A DNA stretch of 64,000 bases from Novosphingobium sp. CECT 9465 (GTDB taxonomy: Bacteria > Pseudomonadota > Alphaproteobacteria > Sphingomonadales > Sphingomonadaceae), in the NCBI RefSeq assembly GCF_920987055.1, contig NZ_CAKLBX010000001.1:682001-746000 (forward strand), written 5' to 3'. The notes beneath the pieces are model-generated. The model did no database searches, was not told where the DNA came from, and was given only the letters and a program-made list of their open reading frames with translations. Of the stretch, positions 38,124 through 46,082 are shown piece after piece. The stretch's first letter is position 1, and every line of letters starts with the position of its first letter. Both the position numbers and the translations under genes were made by a program.

Positions 38124-38150
38124 GCCCCGTGCTTGACACGGGGCTTGGCT
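38124..38150 (+). repeat. 27-bp palindrome repeat F, left copy
   Basis: GCCCCGTGCTTGACACGGGG plus CTTGGCT. It is itself a hairpin (CCCCGTG/CACGGGG) and is the exact reverse complement of 38527-38553, so the two form an inverted pair about 375 bp apart. Confidence 0.8.
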
Positions 38151-38203
38151 TCCCTTGCAACCTCACCTTTGGGCGATTATCCCATTCGTCAACGTAGCAA
38201 AAC

Positions 38204-38293
38204 CGTCATCCTGAACTCGTTTCAGGATCCATCTATCAACGCGCACGGCTTTTCGTGGGGCGAAATGGACCCTGAAACAAGTTCAGGGTGACG
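38204..38293. repeat. Dispersed two-hairpin repeat, family A, copy 2
   Basis: 90 bp bounded by CGTCATCCTGAA and TTCAGGGTGACG, with two hairpins separated by a variable centre. Its right half (ACCCTGAAACAAGTTCAGGGT) also occurs in copy 3 at 42287-42377. It lies just before the GIY-YIG remnant. Confidence 0.85.
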
Positions 38294-38324
38294 AAAAAGG
38301 GGGTAGCGTATGCAAGCCGGATAG

Positions 38325-38528
38325 ACGCCCACCTTTGGCAAGACAAGGCTGGTCTATGCCGAGCGGCACGACGAAATCGAACCAGCGATCGCTCGCGAGA
38401 AGCTGGTCAAAAAGTGGCGCCGGGAATGGAAATTCGCGCTGATAGAGGCGGAAAATCCCGATTGGCTGGACCTGTGGGACCAGTGGTGTCCGGCGGTGGA
38501 AGCGCGGGACGGCGAGGTCGAAAGGTAG
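38325..38528 (+). pseudogene. 5'-truncated GIY-YIG nuclease family remnant
   Basis: One frame reads KTRLVYAERHDEIEPAIARE, then KLVKKWRREWKFALIEAEN, PDWLDLWDQW and a stop at 38526-38528. This is the C-terminal half of small GIY-YIG (UPF0213-type) proteins, typically ...RLVYxExHxxIExAIxREKxIKKWxRxWKxxLIExxNPxWxDL. The N-terminal half with the GIY and YIG strands is missing: a stop codon sits directly upstream at 38322-38324 and a family A repeat precedes it. The gene was probably truncated by repeat-associated rearrangement. Confidence 0.75.
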
Positions 38529-38553
38529 CCAAGCCCCGTGTCAAGCACGGGGC
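38527..38553 (-). repeat. 27-bp palindrome repeat F, right copy
   Basis: Exact reverse complement of 38124-38150. It begins within the stop codon of the GIY-YIG remnant, so the remnant is bracketed by this inverted pair. Confidence 0.8.
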
Positions 38554-38725
38554 CACGGTAGAGGGGGCGGTGGTTTGTGGGGCTGCTGTTGAATTGGTTG
38601 AATGGCGAAAGTTGTGGGACGAACCGTCTTCTTCCGTGCTGTAGAAAAACAGATATTCAGAGATTTTCGCACCTGTTGTCGTAATTGCCGTATCAAAATT
38701 TCTTTATATTATTTCTGACACGTAA

Positions 38726-38932
38726 CTACATGCCTAAACGCTGCTCCAATTCAGCCACGCGGCTTTCAAGAGCGTCCACACGGTGGATCGCGTTCCGGGC
38801 GTTGACGTCGGCAACGTCTAGCCGGTCATAGTCACCCTCTGTAAAGCGACGATAGGCATTGTCGCCACAACTGCCCAGCAGCAACATTGCGCCAAGGGCG
38901 ATCTCAATCCTAACATGAGCGTTAAGCCGCAT
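38726..38932 (-). CDS. Small lipoprotein with C-terminal coiled coil
   Basis: 68 residues: a hydrophobic signal with lipobox LLGSC, then DNAYRRFTEGDYDRLDVADV and a heptad-like tail AIHRVDALESRVAELEQRLGM that should form a short coiled coil. The design resembles small Lpp-like lipoproteins, but no lysine tether is seen at the end. Family not recognised. It overlaps the start of the plus-strand ORF at 38915 by 18 bases. Confidence 0.55.
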   Translation of the reverse strand: MRLNAHVRIEIALGAMLLLGSCGDNAYRRFTEGDYDRLDVADVNARNAIHRVDALESRVAELEQRLGM

Positions 38933-39262
38933 AGGTTCCTCCTGCTAAAAGGACAGATCAGCCCAATGCGTGGCTGGCGTCAAGTGTGGCTCAAGGGGAT
39001 AAACCGGAAATTGAAAGCAAATTCCCTTCCGCTTTTTCATATTCCGATAGACGATGTGCATGGCACTTCTTTATACACGCTGGGTTCACCGGGGAGCCTG
39101 AGCGACTACATCGACAAGCCGATGAATCAACAAGTGGATATGTACCTCGCGGCTATTGGAACATTCTTTGCTGGCGTCCCAAGCGATGATGAAATGTCCG
39201 TGGATGTGCATCGGGAGGCGTGTTGGCTTCTGTGTATTGGTGTCATTGCATTCGTAGGTTGA
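38915..39262 (+). CDS. Hypothetical protein, doubtful
   Basis: 115-codon open frame in a stretch that is less GC-rich than its neighbours. The translation (RGWRQVWLKGINRKLKANSL ... MNQQVDMYLAAIGTFFAG) shows no domain I recognise. The weak ribosome site and divergent overlap with the small lipoprotein gene make it uncertain. It may be a real orphan gene in the accessory segment or a chance frame. Confidence 0.3.
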   Translation: MSVKPHRFLLLKGQISPMRGWRQVWLKGINRKLKANSLPLFHIPIDDVHGTSLYTLGSPGSLSDYIDKPMNQQVDMYLAAIGTFFAGVPSDDEMSVDVHREACWLLCIGVIAFVG

Positions 39263-39289
39263 CAGGAGGAGAGACGTTCCTTTTTCCCC

Positions 39290-40423
39290 TCAAACCTTCT
39301 CCGGCCCACCCACACCCAAAACATGCGTGCAGCCCAGCGCCTCAGCGCTATCCGCGTCCGACAAAGCCGCAACCGTGCGCCAGCCTATCGACCTCAACCG
39401 AGCAGCCTCATCGCGATCATGCCCCAGCGGCAGGAACACGCGGTCTTCCGCCGGTTCGTTCGCCGCGAGAAGGTCGATCAGGGCGTCGGGGTAGAGCGAG
39501 AAGCCCGTTGCAGCCTCGCCTGCTCCGTTGCCGGCGATGCGGTAGGTGCCGCCGCGACCGACGGGGCCGCGCACGCCTTGCGCGTAGAGGGTGAAGCCGA
39601 ACCAGGTCTGGTATTCGAAGCCGTGGCGTTCGCTGGGGTCGAGCGTCAGGCGGGCCATGCCGTTCAGGCTGGCGGCGATTTCGCGCAAGGCCTTGATGCG
39701 GCTGGCGAGCGCGCCGCCCCCATTTGCATTTTTGGCGTCGATCGCGGCCAGCTTCTCGATGGCGCTGTCGAATTCGCCGGTGGCGTAGAGCAGCGGCACG
39801 TATGCTTCGCCGCCCACATCGCGCAGGCCGCCTGCGTCCTTGGTATCGAGTTCACGGCGGACGGCTTCGATCTGTGACGGGTCCAGCGGCAGGGCCTTTT
39901 CGGCCAGCGTATCGACCAGATCAGGCAGGGTGAAATCGACACTGACGCCGCTTGCACCAGCGGCCTGAAGCGCCTCGATGGCCAGCGCGACGATCTCGGC
40001 GGCGGCGGCGACATTGTCCGCGCCGACAAGTTCGGCACCGCATTGCAGCTTTTCGCGCGCGGGGTTCAGGCCATCGGGCTTGATCGTGACGATCTGGCCT
40101 GCATAGCACAGGCGCAACGGGCGCGGGGCTTCGGCAAGACGGGTTTCGGCGAGGCGGCCGATCTGCGGGGTGTAGTCGCTGCGGAGCGCCATCATCCGCA
40201 AGGACAGCGGATCGACGAAGCGGAACATGCGGCGCGATTGAATGCCCGCCATGCGCGCGGCAAAGCTGCGTTCGAATTCGATGGAGGGGGGCATGACCCG
40301 GTCATAGCCGTGGCCGTGCATCGTGCCGTGGATGGCGCGCATCACACGCGTGGCCGTGGCCGCATCGCGCGGCAGGCGGTCTTCGAGGCCCTCAGGCAGC
40401 AGATCGGGGTCGCTGTTATCCAT
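39290..40423 (-). CDS. hisZ: ATP phosphoribosyltransferase regulatory subunit
   Basis: 377 residues. HisZ is a catalytically inactive histidyl-tRNA-synthetase-like protein that joins short-form HisG to make the feedback-controlled first enzyme of histidine synthesis. Class II synthetase motif 2-like FVDPLSLRMMALRSDYTPQIGRL and the later GFEYQTWFGFTLYAQG and GRGGTYRIAGNG segments support it, and it lacks the HisRS anticodon-binding domain. hisG is not in the window. It lies upstream of purA and downstream of serA on the same strand. Confidence 0.9.
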   Translation of the reverse strand: MDNSDPDLLPEGLEDRLPRDAATATRVMRAIHGTMHGHGYDRVMPPSIEFERSFAARMAGIQSRRMFRFVDPLSLRMMALRSDYTPQIGRLAETRLAEAPRPLRLCYAGQIVTIKPDGLNPAREKLQCGAELVGADNVAAAAEIVALAIEALQAAGASGVSVDFTLPDLVDTLAEKALPLDPSQIEAVRRELDTKDAGGLRDVGGEAYVPLLYATGEFDSAIEKLAAIDAKNANGGGALASRIKALREIAASLNGMARLTLDPSERHGFEYQTWFGFTLYAQGVRGPVGRGGTYRIAGNGAGEAATGFSLYPDALIDLLAANEPAEDRVFLPLGHDRDEAARLRSIGWRTVAALSDADSAEALGCTHVLGVGGPEKV

Positions 40424-40493
40424 GACGCGCGCCCTTAGCGGGGAATTTGCGGCGTGTCGATGAAGGGCTGGTCAGTGTGCAAACTTGAGGTTG

Positions 40494-40658
40494 GAAGCCC
40501 ACCCCCAACCCCTCCCGCTTGCGAGAGGGGCGAAGTTTAGGTGTCCTCCCGATTGCGGGAGGGGGGAAGTTTAGGTGCCCTCCCGCTTGCGGGAGGGGGA
40601 GTTACGGTCGGCCCTTCTACTCCCCTCCCGCGGGCGGGAGGGGCTGGGGGTGGGCTTC
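40494..40658. repeat. C/G-run repeat family E, copy 1
   Basis: About 165 bp bounded by inverted ends GAAGCCCACCCCC and GGGGGTGGGCTTC. Inside are several short direct units of the form CCTCCCGCTTGCGGGAGGG, each a hairpin, spaced by GAAGTTTAGGTG. It sits between hisZ and serA. A related copy is at 43701-43826. Confidence 0.85.
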
Positions 40659-40672
40659 CGCGCTCCGTCAGA

Positions 40673-42256
40673 TCAGAACTTCAGCGCCTTGACCACGCGG
40701 ACGCCCTTGATGTCGCAAGCGGCCTTGAGCACGTCCTGCGGGACCGGGTTGTCGAGCGAGAGCAGCAGCACCGCTTCGCCACCGGCATCGCGGCGGCCAA
40801 GGTGGAAGGTGCCGATGTTGATGCTGTTTTCACCCAGCAGCGTACCGATGCGGCCGATGAAGCCGGGTGCGTCGGTGTTGACGATGTAGAGCATGTCGCC
40901 ATCGAGATCGGCTTCGATGCCGATGCCGAAGATTTCGACCAGACGCGGCTGGCCGTTGCCGAACAGCGTTCCTGCGACCGAGCGTTCGCCCTGCGACGTG
41001 CCCACGGTGACGCGGACCAGCGTACGGTATTCGCCTTCACGGTCATGGCGCACTTCGCGCACGTCCAGCCCGCGTTCCTTGGCGAGGAACGGCGCGTTGA
41101 CCATGTTCACGGTCTGCGAATACTGCTTCATCAGACCGGCCAGAACCGCTGCGGTGATCGGCTTCTGGTTCAGTTGCGCGGCGGCCCCTTCGACCTCGAT
41201 CGAAATCTTGGTCAGGTTGTCATGCGCCAACTGGCCGACAAGGCTGCCGAGCTTTTCCGCCAGCGCCATGTAAGGCTTCAGCTTGGGCGCTTCCTCTGCC
41301 GAAAGCGACGGCATGTTGAGCGCGTTGGTGACGCCGCCGGTGACGAGGAAATCGGCCATCTGTTCGGCCACCTGCAACGCGACGTTGACTTGCGCTTCGT
41401 TGGTCGAGGCGCCGAGATGCGGGGTGCAGATGAAGTTCGGGGTGCCGAACAGCGGCGATGCCTTGGCCGGTTCCACTTCGAACACGTCGAGCGCGGCGCC
41501 TGCAACCTGTCCCGAATCGAGTGCGTCCTTCAGGGCGGCTTCGTCGATCAGACCGCCGCGCGCGCAGTTGATGATGCGGACGCCCTTCTTTGTCTTGGCG
41601 AGGTTTTCTCTGGAGAGGATATTGCGGGTCTGGTCGGTCAGCGGCGTATGCAGCGTGATGAAATCGGCCTTGGCCAGCAGTGTATCGAGATCGGCCTTTT
41701 CCACGCCCATTTCGATGGCGCGTTCCGGCGTCAGGAATGGATCGAACGCGACGACCTTCATCTTGAGGCCAAGCGCGCGGCTGGCGACGATCGAGCCGAT
41801 ATTGCCCGCGCCGATCAGGCCGAGCGTCTTGCCGGTGACTTCGATGCCCATGAAGCCGTTCTTGGGCCATGTGCCTGCCTGGGTCTGCGCATTGGCTTCG
41901 GGGATCTGGCGGGCGAGGGCAAACATCAGCGCGATGGCGTGTTCGGCGGTGGTGATAGAATTGCCGAACGGAGTGTTCATCACCACCACGCCCTGCGCCG
42001 AAGCTGCTGGAATATCGACATTGTCGACGCCAATGCCGGCGCGGCCGATGACCTTGAGGTTGGTGGCAGCGGCAAGGATTTCCCTGGTCACCTTGGTGGA
42101 CGAACGGATGGCAAGGCCATCGTATGCGCCGATGCGGGCGACCAGCTGTTCCGCGGTTTCGCCGGTGATCACGTCAACATCGCAGCCCATTTCGGTGAAG
42201 ATGCGGGCGGCGTTGGGGTCCATCTTGTCAGAGATGAGAACTTTGGGCTTGGTCAT
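40673..42256 (-). CDS. serA: D-3-phosphoglycerate dehydrogenase (long form)
   Basis: 527 residues from ATG 42256. SerA oxidises 3-phosphoglycerate to 3-phosphohydroxypyruvate, the first step of serine synthesis. Substrate/NAD domains show AIRSSTKVT, the Rossmann GKTLGLIGAGNIGSIVASRA, RIINCARGGLIDE and the His of CTPHLGASTNEAQ. The C-terminal 200 residues hold the intervening ASB domain and a regulatory ACT domain (ILLLxxDxP-like VLLLSLDNPVPQ), as in long-form alphaproteobacterial SerA. serC lies upstream; the 186-bp gap between them is occupied by repeats but both are probably transcribed together. Confidence 0.96.
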   Translation of the reverse strand: MTKPKVLISDKMDPNAARIFTEMGCDVDVITGETAEQLVARIGAYDGLAIRSSTKVTREILAAATNLKVIGRAGIGVDNVDIPAASAQGVVVMNTPFGNSITTAEHAIALMFALARQIPEANAQTQAGTWPKNGFMGIEVTGKTLGLIGAGNIGSIVASRALGLKMKVVAFDPFLTPERAIEMGVEKADLDTLLAKADFITLHTPLTDQTRNILSRENLAKTKKGVRIINCARGGLIDEAALKDALDSGQVAGAALDVFEVEPAKASPLFGTPNFICTPHLGASTNEAQVNVALQVAEQMADFLVTGGVTNALNMPSLSAEEAPKLKPYMALAEKLGSLVGQLAHDNLTKISIEVEGAAAQLNQKPITAAVLAGLMKQYSQTVNMVNAPFLAKERGLDVREVRHDREGEYRTLVRVTVGTSQGERSVAGTLFGNGQPRLVEIFGIGIEADLDGDMLYIVNTDAPGFIGRIGTLLGENSINIGTFHLGRRDAGGEAVLLLSLDNPVPQDVLKAACDIKGVRVVKALKF

Positions 42257-42286
42257 GATTCGATCCAGTCCGATGTAAAAAGCAGT

Positions 42287-42377
42287 CGTCATGCTGAACT
42301 TGTTTCAGCATCCATCCGTCGGCAGGAAATGTCGGTGCCGGGGGAGGCATGGACCCTGAAACAAGTTCAGGGTGACG
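42287..42377. repeat. Dispersed two-hairpin repeat, family A, copy 3
   Basis: 91 bp bounded by CGTCATGCTGAA and TTCAGGGTGACG, with the same two-hairpin plan as 4488-4578 and 38204-38293. It is located in the serC-serA spacer, where the transcript would fold. Confidence 0.85.
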
Positions 42378-42398
42378 GTTGGTTTCAGGAGGGCTTCG

Positions 42399-42429
42399 GC
42401 GTCATCCCGGATCAAGTCCGGGGTGACGC
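42399..42429. repeat. 31-bp imperfect palindrome (REP-like)
   Basis: GCGTCATCCCGGATCAAGTC followed by CGGGGTGACGC, a near-perfect hairpin (GCGTCA.CCCGG / CCGGGGTGACGC) lying just 3' of serC. It shares the GTCATCC/GGGTGAC ends with family A but is a single unit. Confidence 0.75.
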
Positions 42430-42442
42430 AAAGAGATGTGGT

Positions 42443-43582
42443 TTAGGCAGCAGCCAGTTCGGCCTGAACCGTCGCGTATGCCCAATCGAGCCACGGGCCG
42501 AGGTCAGTGATGTCTTCGGCGTTGACGGTCGCTCCGCACCAGATGCGCAAGCCTGCGGGGGCATCGCGGTATCCGGCGATGTCGTAGGCCGCATCCTGCT
42601 TTTCGAGCAGGGCAGCGAACTTCTTGATGAAGTCTGCATCCGCCCCTTCGACCGAGAGGCAGACCGAAGTCTTCGACCGGGTTGCTTCATCGGCGCAGAG
42701 GTGCGCAAGCCACGAGCGCTCTTCGACGATCTTGTCCAGCGCAGCCGCATTGGCATCGCTGCGCGCCTTGAGGCCTTCGAGACCGCCCAGATCCTTCGCC
42801 CATTCGAGCGCGAAGATCGCGTCTTCGACGGCGAGCATCGAAGGGGTGTTGATCGTTTCGCCCTTGAACACGCCTTCGGCCAGCTTGCCCTTGGACACAA
42901 GACGGAACACCTTGGGGAGCGGCCATGCCGGGGTGTAGGTTTCCAGCCGTTCGACGGCGCGGGGGCCGAGGATCAGAACGCCATGGCCACCCTCGCCGCC
43001 CAGGACCTTCTGCCAGGAGAAGGTGGCGACGTCGATCTTCGACCAGTCGATGTCGTAAGCGAAGACGGCCGAGGTGGCGTCTGCGAACGAAAGACCCTCG
43101 CGGTCGGCCGGGATGAAGTCGGCGCTGGGAACGCGGACGCCGGACGTGGTGCCGTTCCACGTGAACAGCACGTCGTTCGACCAGTCGATCTGCGACAGGT
43201 CTGGAATCTGGCCATAATCGGCGCGCAGGACCGTGGGATCGAGCTTGAGCTGCTTGGCAGTATCGGTCACCCAGCCCTCACCGAACGATTCCCAGGCCAG
43301 GGTGGTGACGGGGCGGGCGCCCAGCATCGTCCACATCGCCATTTCGAAAGCGCCGGTATCAGACCCCGGAACGATGCCGATGCGGTGCGTATCGGGCAGC
43401 TGCAGCACTTCGCGCATCAGGTCGATGCTGTACTGAAGACGCGTCTTGCCGATCTTGGCGCGGTGTGACCGGCCCAGCGATTCGGAGCTAAGCTTTTCGG
43501 GAGAATATCCGGGCGGCTTTGCGCAGGGACCGGACGAGAAGAACGGGCGCGCAGGCTTGCGAGCCGGAATAGCAACAGACAT
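42443..43582 (-). CDS. serC: Phosphoserine aminotransferase
   Basis: 379 residues from ATG 43582, seven bases after AAGGAG. SerC converts phosphohydroxypyruvate and glutamate to phosphoserine with PLP. FFSSGPCAKPPGYSPEKL is the alphaproteobacterial N-terminus; the PLP lysine is in TFSWQKVLGGEGGHGV and the phosphate-contact region in WNGTTSGVRVP. It heads the serC-serA operon and is preceded by a structured leader matching the described serC RNA element. Confidence 0.95.
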   Translation of the reverse strand: MSVAIPARKPARPFFSSGPCAKPPGYSPEKLSSESLGRSHRAKIGKTRLQYSIDLMREVLQLPDTHRIGIVPGSDTGAFEMAMWTMLGARPVTTLAWESFGEGWVTDTAKQLKLDPTVLRADYGQIPDLSQIDWSNDVLFTWNGTTSGVRVPSADFIPADREGLSFADATSAVFAYDIDWSKIDVATFSWQKVLGGEGGHGVLILGPRAVERLETYTPAWPLPKVFRLVSKGKLAEGVFKGETINTPSMLAVEDAIFALEWAKDLGGLEGLKARSDANAAALDKIVEERSWLAHLCADEATRSKTSVCLSVEGADADFIKKFAALLEKQDAAYDIAGYRDAPAGLRIWCGATVNAEDITDLGPWLDWAYATVQAELAAA

Positions 43583-43666
43583 GTAGTCTCTCCTTACAGA
43601 GAGCACGCGCGGCGTTGGGACCGCGTGGCCCGCTGGCCCCTCTAGAGACGCGGCGGGGATTGTCAA
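43583..43666 (-). ncRNA. Candidate serC leader RNA with promoter
   Basis: Minus strand, directly upstream of serC. A TTGACA-like -35 box is at 43666-43661. The leader then contains GTCTCTAGAGGGG, the stem-loop GGGCC-acgc-GGTCC and, next to the start, CTCTC-tgtaag-GAGAG, which buries part of the ribosome site AAGGAG. The early GTCTCT can pair instead with AGAGAC just after the ribosome site, giving two alternative folds. Position (upstream of serC-serA in an alphaproteobacterium) and layout fit the serC motif (Rfam RF00517), a predicted cis-regulator. No covariance search was possible. Confidence 0.55.
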
Positions 43667-43700
43667 TCGCGATCGGTAGTGTGCGTTGGGGATGCGGCGG

Positions 43701-43826
43701 ATGCCCACCCCACTGCGACTAAATTCGCCTACGGCTCATTAAGTCTCGCGGCCCTCCCGCCCGCGGGAGGGCGAAGTAAGGCATTTCTTCCCCCCTCCCG
43801 CAGGCGGGAGGGGCCGGGGGTGGGCT
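43701..43826. repeat. C/G-run repeat family E, copy 2
   Basis: Starts ATGCCCACCCC and ends GGGGGTGGGC, with internal hairpin units CCCTCCCGCCCGCGGGAGGG and CCCTCCCGCAGGCGGGAGGG. It is the same family as 40494-40658 and lies between the serC leader and the tlpA-like gene's stop. Confidence 0.85.
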
Positions 43827-43831
43827 TTCTT

Positions 43832-44425
43832 TTACTTTCCAACCGTCTCCGACAGCATTGCGGCAGTGCGTGGGCTGCACCAATTATGCGCGCCGATCAT
43901 CCGCCACACTTCCTTGCCCTGAGAATCGTAAAGGACAGTCGTTGGCAGCATTCCGGTTTCATAATGAAAACCGAGATTGTTGTCCGGATCGAGCCACGGT
44001 TCCAATTTAGCGAATTTCCGCTCTGTATAGAATGCGGCGACTTTATCGGCACCGGCCATGTCCTGCGAAACGGTCAGCACGCGAAGCTTATCGGCATAGT
44101 CCACCCCCAGTTTATCGAGAACAGGCATTTCCAGAACACAGGGGCCACACCACGTTGCCCAAAGGTTCACCAGTAATGGTTTTCCTTTCAGATCTCGTAG
44201 TCGAAGCGATTTCTTCGACGGATCGGTCACAGTGAAATCCGGTATCTCGGCCCCTCGCGATGAGATGTCGAATTCCCCGGTGAGCGAACTCACGCCATCA
44301 GATTCACAGGGGTTGGTGCTGCTCTGCGGTTGCGCGTCGGGGGCGGCTTGCCTATCGCACCCGGCAACGGCTAGCGCCGCCAGCAGGACCAGCAATTTGG
44401 GCGAATGGACGGATATGAGCGGCAA
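43832..44425 (-). CDS. TlpA-like thioredoxin-fold lipoprotein
   Basis: About 197 residues from TTG 44425, which has GGAG six bases upstream and yields a lipoprotein signal ([13 protein letters not shown]). The mature domain is TlpA/ResA type: [40 protein letters not shown] (CxxC) and [13 protein letters not shown] with the cis-proline. It should reduce disulfides in the periplasm, for example apocytochromes or SCO-type proteins, and could receive electrons from the DsbD-like protein at 4.7-6.7 kb (inference). Its start overlaps that of the divergent argH by 11 bases. Confidence 0.87.
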   Translation of the reverse strand: MPLISVHSPKLLVLLAALAVAGCDRQAAPDAQPQSSTNPCESDGVSSLTGEFDISSRGAEIPDFTVTDPSKKSLRLRDLKGKPLLVNLWATWCGPCVLEMPVLDKLGVDYADKLRVLTVSQDMAGADKVAAFYTERKFAKLEPWLDPDNNLGFHYETGMLPTTVLYDSQGKEVWRMIGAHNWCSPRTAAMLSETVGK

Positions 44426-45824
44426 TTCAGGCTCCAACCAGATGTGGGGCGGGCGTTTCGCAAACGGCCCTTCGGCCATCATGCGCGAGATTAACGCCTC
44501 GATTCCCTTCGACAAGGCGCTGTGGAGGCAAGATATCGCCGCGTCAAAGGCCCATGTGGACATGCTGGCGGTGCAGGGCATCGTCACGCACGATGATGCG
44601 GCGCAGATTGCGGGCGGTCTGGACAGGGTTGCCGCCGAATACGAGGCCGATGGAGTCCCTGAAAACTGGGACCTGGAAGACATTCACATGACCACCGAAA
44701 GCCGCCTTGCCGAACTGATCGGCCCGGTGGCAGGCCGCCTCCACACCGCGCGCAGCCGCAACGATCAGGTGGCGACCGACTTCCGCCTGTGGGTGCGCGA
44801 TGCGATGGATCAGGCCGAACTGGGGCTGAAGCAGTTGCAGGTCGCGCTGGTTGGCCGGGCGGGCGAACATGCCGATTCGATCATGCCGGGCTTCACTCAC
44901 CTGCAAACCGCGCAGCCGGTGACGCTGGGGCATCACCTGATGGCCTATTACGAAATGGCCGGGCGGGACCGGTCGCGCTTTGCCGATGCGCGTGTGCGCA
45001 TGAACCGCAGCCCGCTGGGTGCTGCGGCTCTGGCAGGCACCGGCTTTCCCATCGACCGCTTCCGCACCGCCGAAGCGCTGGGCTTCGATGGCCCGACCGA
45101 CAACAGCCTCGATTCGGTATCCGACCGCGATTTCGCGCTCGATTACCTGATGGCCGCTGCGCAATGTTCGCTGCACTTGTCGCGTCTGGCCGAAGAGTTC
45201 ATCATCTGGGCAAGCCAGCCTTTCGGTTTCGTGACGCTGCCTGACAGCCTTTCGACCGGCAGCTCGATCATGCCGCAGAAGAAGAACCCCGATGCCGCCG
45301 AACTGGTACGCGGGCATTCGGGGCGTATCGTCGGCTGCCTGACCAGCCTGATGATCACGATGAAAGGCCTGCCGCTCGCCTATTCGAAGGACATGCAGGA
45401 CGACAAGCCGCCGGTGTTCGAAGCCGCCTCGCTGCTCGCGCTGTCGATCGCCGCGATGACCGGCATGGTGGCCGAGGCCAGGTTCCGTACCGAGCGGATG
45501 CGCGCCGCCGCAGAGCTGGGCTATGCCACCGCCACCGATCTGGCCGACTGGCTGGTGCGGCAGGCCAACATCCCGTTCCGCGAGGCGCATCACATCACCG
45601 GCAGTGCCGTAAAGCTGGCCGAAAGCCGGGGCGTTGCGCTCGATCAATTGCCGCTGGGCGACCTTCAGGCCATCGACGCGCGCATCGATGATCGCGTCTA
45701 TGCCGCGCTCTCGGTCGACGCCAGCGTTGCCTCGCGCGCCAGCCATGGCGGAACCGCGCCGAACGAGGTAAGGAAGCGCGTGGCCGAAGCGCGCGTGGCG
45801 CTGGGGCTGGAGGAAACGGCTTGA
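44415..45824 (+). CDS. argH: Argininosuccinate lyase
   Basis: 469 residues from ATG 44415. ArgH splits argininosuccinate into arginine and fumarate. [22 protein letters not shown] is the family start, [18 protein letters not shown] carries the substrate contact, and the signature loop [19 protein letters not shown] supplies the catalytic serine. It begins an argH-lptM-like-lysA operon, with the next gene starting inside its stop. Confidence 0.96.
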   Translation: MSGNSGSNQMWGGRFANGPSAIMREINASIPFDKALWRQDIAASKAHVDMLAVQGIVTHDDAAQIAGGLDRVAAEYEADGVPENWDLEDIHMTTESRLAELIGPVAGRLHTARSRNDQVATDFRLWVRDAMDQAELGLKQLQVALVGRAGEHADSIMPGFTHLQTAQPVTLGHHLMAYYEMAGRDRSRFADARVRMNRSPLGAAALAGTGFPIDRFRTAEALGFDGPTDNSLDSVSDRDFALDYLMAAAQCSLHLSRLAEEFIIWASQPFGFVTLPDSLSTGSSIMPQKKNPDAAELVRGHSGRIVGCLTSLMITMKGLPLAYSKDMQDDKPPVFEAASLLALSIAAMTGMVAEARFRTERMRAAAELGYATATDLADWLVRQANIPFREAHHITGSAVKLAESRGVALDQLPLGDLQAIDARIDDRVYAALSVDASVASRASHGGTAPNEVRKRVAEARVALGLEETA

Positions 45825-46072
45825 GCGTCTCGCGCACATCCTTGCTGGCCATTGTGGGCGCGCTCGCGCTCGCAGGCTGCGGCAATCGCGCCGAGCTGAA
45901 GCTGGCCCCCGATCAGCGCACCCCGCCGATCCCCTATGGCCGCGAGGTTCAGCCTGGCGCGGACGACCTGCTCAAACCCCCCGCGCAGGCTGCCCCTGCG
46001 CGCAATGTCGAGCCGCGTCGCCGCTCGCAGGATCGCGAAGACGATCCTTTCGACCTGCCTCCCGAAAACTGA
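45821..46072 (+). CDS. Small lipoprotein, LptM-like
   Basis: 83 residues from TTG 45821 (AGGA six bases upstream), overlapping the argH stop. Signal and lipobox [16 protein letters not shown] match the short lipoprotein-attachment family that includes LptM/YifL, which helps mature the LptD lipopolysaccharide translocon in enterobacteria. The tail is Pro- and Arg-rich and looks disordered. Its place between argH and lysA is common in alphaproteobacteria. Orthology to LptM is inferred from the N-terminus and context only. Confidence 0.65.
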   Translation: MSVSRTSLLAIVGALALAGCGNRAELKLAPDQRTPPIPYGREVQPGADDLLKPPAQAAPARNVEPRRRSQDREDDPFDLPPEN

Positions 46073-46082
46073 GAATTTTCCG

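Larger units (their letters stand above)
38091..38725. other. Repeat-rich accessory stretch with gene remnant
   Basis: About 635 bases between the hydrolase stop and the small lipoprotein stop. It contains inverted copies of a 27-bp palindromic repeat (38124-38150 and 38527-38553), one family A repeat (38204-38293) and a truncated GIY-YIG nuclease gene (38325-38528), all listed separately. From about 38640 the sequence becomes AT-rich and I see nothing recognisable there. Confidence 0.7.

Noticed and set aside
38288..38644. 118-codon plus-strand open frame in the repeat-rich stretch
   Set aside because: It starts in a repeat and overlaps the GIY-YIG remnant in a different frame; the remnant's frame gives the recognisable protein.
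40541..43468. 975-codon plus-strand open frame
   Set aside because: Antisense to serA and serC and running through repeats; a by-product of high GC content, with no domain pattern.
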